This document shows, one piece after another, positions 1 through 5,428 of a stretch of 6,517 nucleotides of DNA. The notes below the pieces were generated by a model. It was not told the origin of the DNA, made no database searches, and saw only the letters and a program-made list of their open reading frames with translations. Numbering within the stretch: position 1 is the stretch's first letter; each line of letters begins with the position of its first letter. The translations under genes and the position numbers were made by a program. Where the stretch lies: contig JAHDHN010000037.1 of assembly GCA_020631295.1 (NCBI GenBank), positions 6,876-13,392 on the forward strand. Direction: 5' to 3'. This DNA is from Rickettsiales bacterium. Lineage in GTDB: Bacteria > Pseudomonadota > Alphaproteobacteria > Rickettsiales > UBA8987.

Positions 1-752
1 GGGTAGACTTTGTCTGCATCGTCGCCTTTTTCATAGGTGTAGCTCACATTCCACTCCACCTGCAGATGTTTTTCGCCCTTGTTTAGTGTGTGGTTAATAT
101 TTTTAGCCGCATCCACTGCAATGCGTAGATTCTCAAAATTATTCAAAAAATCAAAGGTGCTAATCATCATCGACTGATTGGCCACTTTATGTGTGGTTCT
201 AAAAATAGTTTCTTGGTCTTTTGGGTTTAGTGGGCTGTATCCATAACCATTCAGACCACGATGCAATGCTGTGGCTGCAAAATTCCCAATGGCGCCTAAA
301 ATATGTTCTTTAGCATTCTGGCGCTTAAGGTTAGCATCTCTGATGCCAAATTTCTCCTTAATCTCTGGCTTTAGGGATTCTATGCCTTTTAAAAAATCAC
401 CCTCACCACGGCGTGTGATTTCTTTTTCAATTGCACCTGTAACCAAGCGCATCATTTCTTTCAGGTTTTGGATGGGGTCCTCACCAAAATTTACATTAGG
501 GCCTTTCACCGAACCGCCACCCCAAAGCTCCGAGTCTGCCATCATAATGCCATGATCCAAGAGTAGGCTTACATAGGCGCGCATTTGGGATTGTAAGACT
601 ACCATTAAAGCAGATTGAGAGAAGAGATGGTTGAATTTTGACTGTTTTCCATCACGCGGACCATTATCGCGCATGGTAGGCAACTCATTAGATACAACAG
701 TGGAGACTATTGTTGTTAAATCTAGTTTTGTAAACGGAACACTAGCAGTCAT
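1..752 (-). CDS. Unrecognised protein, N-terminal 250 residues, C-terminus outside window
   Basis: This is an open frame read on the minus strand from ATG at 752-750 to the window edge with no stop, giving at least 250 residues. An AAGGA Shine-Dalgarno sequence (complement of 763-767) lies 10 bases before the ATG and supports this start. I do not recognise the family. The N-terminus (MTASVPFTKL) is not a signal peptide, and no clear membrane segment is visible. A mildly hydrophobic, Met-rich stretch lies at residues 46-71, followed by a glycine-rich turn (WGGGSVKG, 77-84). Residues 94-150 are rich in Lys and Glu and probably helical. The last visible part (QVEWNVSYTY, 231-240) looks like a beta strand. 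Sampled 60-base lines are 23/60 and 26/60 GC, lower than the plus-strand genes to its right. It is divergent from rpsD. It is probably cytoplasmic; no function can be assigned. Confidence is for the gene being real, not for any role. Confidence 0.8.
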   Translation of the reverse strand, partial: MTASVPFTKLDLTTIVSTVVSNELPTMRDNGPRDGKQSKFNHLFSQSALMVVLQSQMRAYVSLLLDHGIMMADSELWGGGSVKGPNVNFGEDPIQNLKEMMRLVTGAIEKEITRRGEGDFLKGIESLKPEIKEKFGIRDANLKRQNAKEHILGAIGNFAATALHRGLNGYGYSPLNPKDQETIFRTTHKVANQSMMISTFDFLNNFENLRIAVDAAKNINHTLNKGEKHLQVEWNVSYTYEKGDDADKVY

Positions 753-920
753 CTTGTTTTCATCCTTTTTCAAAATCCAAATGAAACACTAACTTACATA
801 AAATTACACATAAATGCAAGTGTGGTGTTAAAAATAATTAAATAGGGCGATGTGCCATTCTATATCATTTACGTCAATGGGATATGTATAATGCATCTGT
901 AGCGTAGAGTATCTAGCTCC

Positions 921-948
921 TTGACTTACCCATCCATTTGCGTATAAG
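921..948 (+). promoter_or_regulatory. Candidate sigma-70-type promoter for rpsD
   Basis: TTGACT (921-926) and TATAAG (943-948) are separated by 16 bases, each one mismatch from the -35 and -10 consensus. Transcription would begin near 955 and give a leader of about 120 bases before the rpsD start. This is the best-scoring pair by eye in the intergenic region. A second -10-like hexamer (TATAAT, 887-892) lacks a partner. The assignment is by sequence match only. Confidence 0.5.
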
Positions 949-1015
949 TCCCAGCCTCGCTTCATTATATAACACTATGAATGGCTGAAAAGTGTCATTC
1001 CGCTGTATTATGGAT

Positions 1016-1032
1016 CGGCCAGGAGCGGGCCG
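1016..1032 (+). promoter_or_regulatory. Short GC-rich hairpin in the rpsD leader
   Basis: CGGCC (1016-1020) is complementary to GGCCG (1028-1032) around a 7-base loop, inside the presumed rpsD mRNA leader and 28 bases before the ribosome binding site. No T-run follows, so it is not an intrinsic terminator. S4 is a known autogenous regulator of its own mRNA in E. coli and Bacillus, so a structured leader is plausible, but I do not recognise a known S4-binding pseudoknot here. Confidence 0.3.
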
Positions 1033-1060
1033 TTGCGTTTCCATCTTTGCAGTGTCTATT

Positions 1061-1067
1061 AAAGGAG
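1061..1067 (+). promoter_or_regulatory. Strong ribosome binding site that fixes the rpsD start
   Basis: AAAGGAG lies 9 bases before ATG at 1077. It decides between this start and an in-frame ATG at 981, which has no Shine-Dalgarno sequence and would add 32 residues unlike any S4 N-terminus. Confidence 0.85.
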
Positions 1068-1076
1068 ATTAGGACC

Positions 1077-1694
1077 ATGACAAAACGCGTACAAGCTAAA
1101 TATAAAATCAGCCGCCGTATTGGTGAGAGCCTGTGGGGCCGTGGTAAAGACCCCATCCACACGAAGAATTATGCACCTGGTCAGCATGGTCCGCTAAAGC
1201 GCGGTGTGCTTTCTGACTATGGTACACAGCTGATGGCCAAGCAGAAGCTAAAAGGCTATTATGCTAACATTACCGAGAAACAATTCCGCCGTATCTTTAA
1301 GGAGGCTGCAAACGCCAAGGGTGATACGGGTGAGAACTTAATTGGCCTATTGGAGAGTCGTCTTGATGCCTTTTTATACCGCATGAATGCAGTGCCAACG
1401 CCATATGCTGCGCGTCAAGCCATTGGCCATAAGCATATTTTGGTGAATGGCAAAGTGGTGAATATTCCTAGCTACCGTTTGCGCCCAGGTGATGTGGTAC
1501 AGGTGAAAGAAAAGTCACAGAATATCCCTATGATTCAGGCTGCGTTGCAAAATAAAGAGCGTGACATTCCTGATTATGTGGAAATGGATTTCGCCAATGC
1601 GAAAGGCACCTATGTGCGTGTGCCAGCATCGGATGAAGTGCCATATCCTGTGAAGATGGATGTGAATCTCGTAATCGAATTCTACTCTCGTTAA
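1077..1694 (+). CDS. rpsD: 30S ribosomal protein S4
   Basis: S4 is a primary assembly protein of the small ribosomal subunit. It binds 16S rRNA early, helps line the mRNA entry region and influences decoding accuracy. The 205-residue product matches the usual bacterial length. The N-terminal rRNA-binding part (residues 1-93) has the family pattern YAPGQHG (32-38), followed by LSDYGTQL (45-52) and AKQKLKGYY (54-62). The S4 RNA-binding domain spans about 95-148, with RLDAFLYR, HILVNGKVVNIPSYR and RPGDVV. The C-terminus VPYPVKMDVNLVIEFYSR closes the family signature. It has no cysteines, so it is the form without the N-terminal zinc knuckle. It appears to be a single-gene unit with its own promoter and a strong terminator, standing outside the large ribosomal protein operons. 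The start is set by the AAAGGAG site. Sequence style fits Alphaproteobacteria. Confidence 0.98.
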   Translation: MTKRVQAKYKISRRIGESLWGRGKDPIHTKNYAPGQHGPLKRGVLSDYGTQLMAKQKLKGYYANITEKQFRRIFKEAANAKGDTGENLIGLLESRLDAFLYRMNAVPTPYAARQAIGHKHILVNGKVVNIPSYRLRPGDVVQVKEKSQNIPMIQAALQNKERDIPDYVEMDFANAKGTYVRVPASDEVPYPVKMDVNLVIEFYSR

Positions 1695-1720
1695 TCCATT
1701 ACAGAGTAGTAAGCATTTTA

Positions 1721-1760
1721 AAAAAAGCCTCGCAAGCAAATTGCGGGGCTTTTTTGTTTT
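1721..1760 (+). terminator. Rho-independent terminator of rpsD
   Basis: The stem GCCTCGCAA (1727-1735) pairs with TTGCGGGGC (1741-1749), including one G-T pair, around loop GCAAA. It is extended by an A-run (1721-1726) facing a T-run (1750-1755), with further T residues to 1760. It begins 26 bases after the rpsD stop. The flanking A and T runs would let it work in both directions. It separates rpsD from ubiB transcription. Confidence 0.92.
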
Positions 1761-1784
1761 GGTGACGTAAGCTGGTTTTATGGC

Positions 1785-1790
1785 TATAAC
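1785..1790 (+). promoter_or_regulatory. Candidate -10 box of ubiB, close to the start codon
   Basis: TATAAC lies 9 bases before the ubiB ATG (1800). If it is used, the mRNA would start about 0-4 bases before the ATG. No convincing -35 is found at 16-18 bases upstream; the nearest TTG-type hexamer (TTGGTG, 1759-1764) would need a 20-base spacer. No Shine-Dalgarno sequence precedes the gene, which fits a leaderless message, but the evidence is thin. Confidence 0.35.
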
Positions 1791-1799
1791 GTATTTATT

Positions 1800-3368
1800 A
1801 TGTTAAAACGCATATCCTACATAGGCCGGGCGGTGCAGATTGCCAGTGTGCTAGCGCGCTATCGTGCGCTGTTTTTGCTACGCCAGTGGCAGATCGCGCC
1901 GATATGTTGTGCGCTGATGGCGCCGCTGGGCTGGTTTTCTTTTGCGTTATATGGCAAGTCACGCGGTGAGCGTTTAGCGCGTGCCTTTCAATCACTTGGG
2001 CCCACCTTTATCAAGCTGGGGCAAACCTTATCCACGCGCAGTGATTTGTTGGGTGAAGAGGTGGCTGCTGATTTGGCCTATTTGCGGGATGCGTTGCCGC
2101 CTTTTTCAGGCAATCAGGCTAAATTGCGCATAGAACGCGCATTAAATATGCAAATGGAGACATTATTTGCACAATTTGACACAACGCCTGTGGCCGCTGC
2201 TTCTATTGCGCAGGTGCATAAGGCCACAGATGTTGCCGGCAAAGAGTGGGCCGTGAAGGTAGTGCGGCCAGAGGTGGAACAACAGCTGCATTTTGATATT
2301 AGCTTCTTTCGCTATCTGGCAGAAAAGATAACAGCAAAAGAGCGTCTGAAGCGCTTTGATGCGCATCAGCTGGTGGATATTTTTCAGGCCATGGTGGAAA
2401 AAGAGCTGGATTTGCGCAATGAGGCCGCCGCTTCAGATGAGCTGCGCAGCATGTTGCAGGATGAAGCAGATATTGTGATTCCCGAAGTGAATTGGCAGCG
2501 CACCAGCAAGCAGGTGATGGTGATGGAATGGTGCGATGGCATCCGCATTGATGACATTGCTGCGCTGCAGGCGGCTGGGCATGAGAGCACTGGCTTGCTG
2601 CGTATTTTGGCTAGCAGTTTTTTCACGCAAGTCTATCTGAACGGGTTTTTCCATGCGGATATGCATCCGGGTAATGTGTTGGTGGATGCGCATGGCCGGA
2701 TTGTTCTGTTGGATTTTGGTATTATGGGCCGGCTGGATGATGAGGTGCGTTATTATTTAGCGCGCATGTTAATGGGGCTGTTGAACAAGGATTATGATGA
2801 TGTGGCTGCCATGCATGTGCGAGCAGGCATGTTGCCACGTGATGCAAATGTGGCCGAATTTGCGCAGGCCTGCCGCGCGCTGGGAGAGCCTGTATATGGC
2901 ATGGAGCAGGGCCATATTTCCTTGGCCTCCATGTTGCAGCAAATGCTGGAGGTGGCAGAGCGGTTTAACTTAGCACCGCAGCCGCATTTACTCTTGTTGC
3001 ATAAAGCATTGCTGCTGGTGGAAGGCAATGCACGCATGTTGGATAGCACGCAAAATTTTTGGGAGCTTGCACGCCCAACGGCTGAGAAATGGGCAAAGAA
3101 ACATATGGGCAAGCGTGCCAAATTGTCAGATACGATGTGGGAGCTGAAGCGTGCACAAAGGCAGATAATGAAATTGCTGGACGCGGCCGACCAAGCAGCA
3201 GATTTGGTGCATAAAGATGGCATAAAATTGCACCCAAGTACTATTCAGAGTTTTGTGCAGCAACGTGCAAAACAGCGCCGCAAGCATATTATTGGCTGGC
3301 TTTCCCATGCACTTATTGCAGCTGCAGCCGGCGCGGGCGGTGCAATTGTAATTCTCACGTGGTTGTAA
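1800..3368 (+). CDS. ubiB: UbiB, ABC1/ADCK-family atypical kinase-like ATPase for ubiquinone synthesis
   Basis: UbiB-family proteins are membrane-associated atypical kinase-fold ATPases needed for coenzyme Q biosynthesis; their exact substrate is unsettled. The 522-residue length is close to that of E. coli UbiB. Family motifs appear in order: the KxGQ motif (KLGQ, residues 72-75); the alanine-rich nucleotide loop AAASIAQVH (132-140) in place of a kinase glycine loop; the ATP-site lysine in AVKV (K153); the ExD motif in KELDLRNEA (E202, D204); the catalytic segment HADMHPGN (285-292); and the metal-binding DFG (305-307). The C-terminus (about 498-522) is hydrophobic and likely a membrane anchor. 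The ATG at 1800 is the only plausible start: upstream in-frame codons offer no alternative, and there is no Shine-Dalgarno sequence. The gene is not beside ubiE here, unlike many proteobacteria. A broader ABC1-family role is possible, but motifs and length favour UbiB. Confidence 0.92.
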   Translation: MLKRISYIGRAVQIASVLARYRALFLLRQWQIAPICCALMAPLGWFSFALYGKSRGERLARAFQSLGPTFIKLGQTLSTRSDLLGEEVAADLAYLRDALPPFSGNQAKLRIERALNMQMETLFAQFDTTPVAAASIAQVHKATDVAGKEWAVKVVRPEVEQQLHFDISFFRYLAEKITAKERLKRFDAHQLVDIFQAMVEKELDLRNEAAASDELRSMLQDEADIVIPEVNWQRTSKQVMVMEWCDGIRIDDIAALQAAGHESTGLLRILASSFFTQVYLNGFFHADMHPGNVLVDAHGRIVLLDFGIMGRLDDEVRYYLARMLMGLLNKDYDDVAAMHVRAGMLPRDANVAEFAQACRALGEPVYGMEQGHISLASMLQQMLEVAERFNLAPQPHLLLLHKALLLVEGNARMLDSTQNFWELARPTAEKWAKKHMGKRAKLSDTMWELKRAQRQIMKLLDAADQAADLVHKDGIKLHPSTIQSFVQQRAKQRRKHIIGWLSHALIAAAAGAGGAIVILTWL

Positions 3369-3374
3369 TCTCGG

Positions 3375-3411
3375 TACTATTGTTCCCTGTGGTTTAACCA
3401 CAGGGTCAAAT
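3375..3411 (+). repeat. Palindromic intergenic repeat, copy 1
   Basis: A perfect 8-bp stem CCCTGTGG (3385-3392) / CCACAGGG (3398-3405) with loop TTTAA is flanked by ACTATT (3376-3381) and AATAGT (3409-3414), which can form an outer 6-bp stem across a 3x3 internal loop. The reverse complement of 3432-3468 aligns to this element without gaps at 28 of 37 positions by my count. It starts 7 bases after the ubiB stop. There is no T-run, so it is not a standard intrinsic terminator, although it could slow 3' decay of the ubiB mRNA. Confidence 0.8.
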
Positions 3412-3431
3412 AGTGAGGGCATAGTTGTTAG

Positions 3432-3468
3432 ATTTGATCCTGCGGACAAGCCGCAGGAAACTATACTA
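3432..3468 (-). repeat. Palindromic intergenic repeat, copy 2 (inverted)
   Basis: An 8-bp stem TCCTGCGG (3438-3445) / CCGCAGGA (3451-3458) has loop ACAAG. Read on the minus strand it matches copy 1 from the left flank through the right-hand TCAAAT. Two stem base pairs differ from copy 1 in a compensated way, so pairing is kept. Copies 1 and 2 are inverted with 20 bases between them and could also pair with each other as one long hairpin. ATAGTT (3421-3426) and AACTAT (3459-3464) can form an outer stem. It lies just before the presumed ftsY promoter. Confidence 0.8.
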
Positions 3469-3491
3469 TGAATTGTAAATCAGACGGATTA

Positions 3492-3512
3492 TATAATTTC
3501 TATACATAGAAA
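3492..3512 (+). promoter_or_regulatory. Candidate ftsY -10 box with overlapping dyad
   Basis: TATAAT (3492-3497) is a perfect -10 hexamer 31 bases before the ftsY ATG; no good -35 is visible (TGAATT at 3469-3474 sits at the correct 17-base spacing). Immediately after it is a perfect dyad, TTTCTAT (3497-3503) and ATAGAAA (3506-3512) around AC, which would cover the start of transcription. It could be an operator or chance AT-rich symmetry; the two-base centre is too tight for an RNA hairpin loop. Confidence 0.4.
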
Positions 3513-3528
3513 AAAGGCAGATGAGACT

Positions 3529-4449
3529 ATGAGTTGGTTATCGCGTATTAAGCAGGGATTGAGCAAAAGTTCAGAGAAGGTCTCTGAGGGTATTGCATCG
3601 GTATTAACGCACCGCACGCTGGATGATGAGGCGCTGGAGGAGCTGGAAGATGCGTTGATCGCAGCGGATTTGGGCGCGGCCACGGCCGCCAAAATTACAG
3701 CCGAGCTTGGTACACAAAAATTTCCTGAGAATGTGGATGAAACAACGCTCAAAACGGCATTGTCTCAGGCAATTCAGCCTTTTTTAGAGCAATCGGTACA
3801 GCCGTTAGATGTTACAGAGCATCAACCCACGGTGATTTTGATGGTGGGAGTGAACGGCAACGGGAAAACCACCAGCTGTGGCAAGTTGGCGCAGTATTTT
3901 CATGATCAAGGCAAGCGGGTGATGTTCGCAGCTTGCGATACATTTCGTGCAGCAGCCGTACAGCAGCTGGAAGTGTGGGGACAGCGGCTACAGTGCCCGG
4001 TAATTACCGGCAAGCCAGAGGCGGACCCGGCCAGTGTGGCATTCTCGGCATTGGAATATGCTACAGCAGAAGAGATGGACGTGCTGATTATTGATACCGC
4101 TGGGCGCTTGCACACCAAAGCACATCTGATGGATGAGCTGGAGAAATTGGTGCGCGTGCTGAAGAAAATTGATGCATCTGCGCCGCACCACACGGTGCTG
4201 GTGTTGGATGCTACGACTGGGCAAAATGCGCATCAGCAGCTGGAGGCCTTTACCCAAGCAGCCGATGTGAGTGGCATGATAGTCACCAAGCTGGATGGCA
4301 CGGCCAAGGCAGGCGTGGTGGTGTCACTGGCGGACAAGGCCACCATTCCAATTCATGCGATTGGAGTGGGGGAGCAAGCCACAGATTTACAGCCTTTCAC
4401 CGCCAAGGCCTTTGCGGATAATTTAGTAGGGCTGAATGGCAAAGCATAA
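3529..4449 (+). CDS. ftsY: FtsY, signal recognition particle receptor GTPase
   Basis: FtsY is the membrane receptor for the SRP-ribosome complex. It pairs its GTPase with that of Ffh and hands nascent membrane proteins to SecYEG. The 306-residue product is a short form: the acidic A domain of E. coli FtsY is absent, leaving an amphipathic N-terminal helix (MSWLSRIKQG) suited to lipid binding. The four-helix N domain covers about 20-90 and the G domain about 100-306. GTPase motifs are intact: P-loop GVNGNGKTT (107-115), DTFRAAA (137-143), DTAGR (189-193), DATTGQNA (227-234), TKLDGTAKAG (253-262) and the closing IGVGE with DLQPF (278-290). FtsY rather than Ffh is indicated by the NGNGKTT loop, GVGE...DLQPF and the lack of an M domain. 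AAAAAGG (3511-3517) may act as the ribosome binding site at 11 bases. It heads a likely operon with yraN and dolP. Confidence 0.97.
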   Translation: MSWLSRIKQGLSKSSEKVSEGIASVLTHRTLDDEALEELEDALIAADLGAATAAKITAELGTQKFPENVDETTLKTALSQAIQPFLEQSVQPLDVTEHQPTVILMVGVNGNGKTTSCGKLAQYFHDQGKRVMFAACDTFRAAAVQQLEVWGQRLQCPVITGKPEADPASVAFSALEYATAEEMDVLIIDTAGRLHTKAHLMDELEKLVRVLKKIDASAPHHTVLVLDATTGQNAHQQLEAFTQAADVSGMIVTKLDGTAKAGVVVSLADKATIPIHAIGVGEQATDLQPFTAKAFADNLVGLNGKA

Positions 4450-4783
4450 CCGTTATGGCAAACGCGCAGAGTGGCTGGTGCGCTTTTATTACCGTCTGCT
4501 GGGCTACCGTATTTTGCATGCACCTTTCACCACCAAGCTTGGCGAGATTGATATTGTGGCGCAAAAGGGCACTATATTGGCCTGTATTGAGGTGAAAGCG
4601 CGCCATAAAGCGGGTGCTGAAATCATCACACAAAAGAACAAAAAGCGCTGCTGTGATGCGGCGCGCATCTTGCTTGCAAAGCATCCGCACTATGCTACAT
4701 ATGAGCTGCGCATGGACGCGGCAATGGTGCATAGATGGCGAATTTCTCGCCAGTGCCATGCCTGGGAATGCGCACTCTATTAA
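4436..4783 (+). CDS. yraN: YraN / UPF0102 family nuclease-fold protein
   Basis: The 115-residue product belongs to the widespread UPF0102 (YraN) family, which has a restriction-endonuclease-like fold; its cellular role is unsettled. Visible signature: the N-terminal helix with GKRAEWLV (E12), then LGEIDIVA (35-42, with E37 and D39) and the IEVKAR strand (51-56, with E52 and K54), which together make the expected PD-(D/E)xK-type site. The C-terminal LRMDAAMVHRWRISR (91-105) corresponds to the LRFDVVLV..W..PRH pattern of alphaproteobacterial members. The ATG lies 14 bases inside the 3' end of ftsY in another frame, which suggests translational coupling; only a weak TAGGG (4427-4431) precedes it. 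Five cysteines (50, 72, 73, 107, 112) are many for such a short cytosolic protein. It is followed by dolP after 26 bases. Family assignment is firm; function is not. Confidence 0.92.
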   Translation: MAKHNRYGKRAEWLVRFYYRLLGYRILHAPFTTKLGEIDIVAQKGTILACIEVKARHKAGAEIITQKNKKRCCDAARILLAKHPHYATYELRMDAAMVHRWRISRQCHAWECALY

Positions 4784-4809
4784 GAGCTTGATGAGAAAGG
4801 CTTAAGATT

Positions 4810-5412
4810 ATGTCACTACGTCATATATGCGCTATGGTTGCCTCACTTTTTGTGCTTTCGGGCTGTATTCCGGCGGTGATTACCGGCGCCAGTGCGGTGG
4901 GCTATGGTGCGGCACAGCATCGCAGCATGGGCACAGCGGTGGATGATGCCAAGCTGCATTCGCAAATCAAGGGCAATATGGTGCGGCACAGCGCCAGCAT
5001 GTTTACATCCGTGGATGTGGATGTGCATGAAGGGCGTGTGTTTCTGACAGGTAAGGTGATTGATCCGCAGCACCGCATTGAAGCGCTGCGCCTGGCCTGG
5101 TTGCCAGTGGGTGTGCGTGAGGTGATAAATGAGATTCAGCTGGTGCAGAAGCGTGACCTTAAGCAATCTGCAAAAGACACCTGGATCACTACTAAGGTAA
5201 AATCACAGCTCTTTAATAACCGCGCAGTGCGCAGCATTAATTACGGCGTGGATACCATCAATAATGTGGTCTATCTCTTTGGTTTGGCCAGCTCCCTGCA
5301 AGAGCTGGAAAGCGCAAAACACACGGCCAGCACCGTAAAAGGCGTGGCACGTGTGGTGTCCCATGTACGTGTGCTAAACGACCCTCATCGTCAGAAATAT
5401 GTAGCGGAGTAG
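4810..5412 (+). CDS. dolP: DolP-like (YraP) lipoprotein with two BON domains
   Basis: The 200-residue product starts with a lipoprotein signal: a hydrophobic stretch and the lipobox LSGC, with lipidated Cys19. BON domain 1 spans about 44-113 (VDDAKLHSQIK, then GRVFLTGKV at 75-83). BON domain 2 spans about 121-190 (NNVVYLFGLA at 151-160, VKGVARVV at 176-183). It resembles E. coli DolP, formerly YraP: both have RS.GT.VDD after the tether and DTWITTKVxSQL at the start of BON 2, and E. coli DolP is also about 190 residues. DolP is an outer-membrane lipoprotein that binds anionic phospholipid and supports envelope integrity at division sites; the same role here is inferred. The residue after Cys19 is Ile, not Asp, so outer-membrane sorting is allowed. 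AAAGG (4796-4800) is 9 bases before the ATG. It is the last gene of the ftsY-yraN-dolP run, with no intrinsic terminator visible after it. Confidence 0.87.
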   Translation: MSLRHICAMVASLFVLSGCIPAVITGASAVGYGAAQHRSMGTAVDDAKLHSQIKGNMVRHSASMFTSVDVDVHEGRVFLTGKVIDPQHRIEALRLAWLPVGVREVINEIQLVQKRDLKQSAKDTWITTKVKSQLFNNRAVRSINYGVDTINNVVYLFGLASSLQELESAKHTASTVKGVARVVSHVRVLNDPHRQKYVAE

Positions 5413-5428
5413 GTGGGGGAAGAAGAGG

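Larger units (their letters stand above)
753..1076. other. Divergent intergenic region between the unknown gene and rpsD
   Basis: This 324-base gap separates two divergent genes and must carry both promoters. The left part (about 770-850) is very AT-rich and contains the ribosome binding site of the left gene; I see no convincing -35/-10 pair for that gene. A consensus-like TATAAT hexamer occurs on the plus strand at 887-892 but has no good -35 partner. The right part holds the best rpsD promoter candidate, a short GC hairpin and the rpsD ribosome binding site, listed separately. I found no tRNA fold, no convincing small ORF and no repeat here. Confidence 0.6.

Noticed and set aside
271..555. 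Plus-strand open frame opposite the left-edge gene
   Set aside because: It is antisense to a longer frame that has a good ribosome binding site, and it shows no recognisable protein features.
779..834. Imperfect inverted repeat (AACACTAACTT with AAGTGTGGTGTT)
   Set aside because: It needs a bulge and a mismatch across an AT-rich stretch, and is no better than expected by chance there.
981..1076. In-frame ATG at 981 adding 32 residues to S4
   Set aside because: It has no ribosome binding site, the extra residues do not resemble any S4 N-terminus, and ATG at 1077 has an ideal AAAGGAG and matches the family start.
2792..3449. Several minus-strand open frames across ubiB
   Set aside because: They are antisense to a gene with intact motifs throughout, and arise from its codon pattern.
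3385..3457. The two intergenic hairpins as ordinary intrinsic terminators
   Set aside because: Neither is followed by a T-run, and the two are related copies of one element, which fits a repeat family better than independent terminators.
3369..3528. Possible 4.5S (SRP) RNA gene beside ftsY
   Set aside because: The conserved SRP RNA core sequences are not present; the structure is fully explained by the two palindromic repeats.
4614..4805. 63-codon open frame overlapping yraN
   Set aside because: It is an out-of-frame reading of yraN, which has a clear family match; there is no separate ribosome binding site or family signal.
5413..5428. Shared terminator between dolP and the proline dehydrogenase
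   Set aside because: The 16-base gap and its surroundings have no stable stem with a T-run on either strand.
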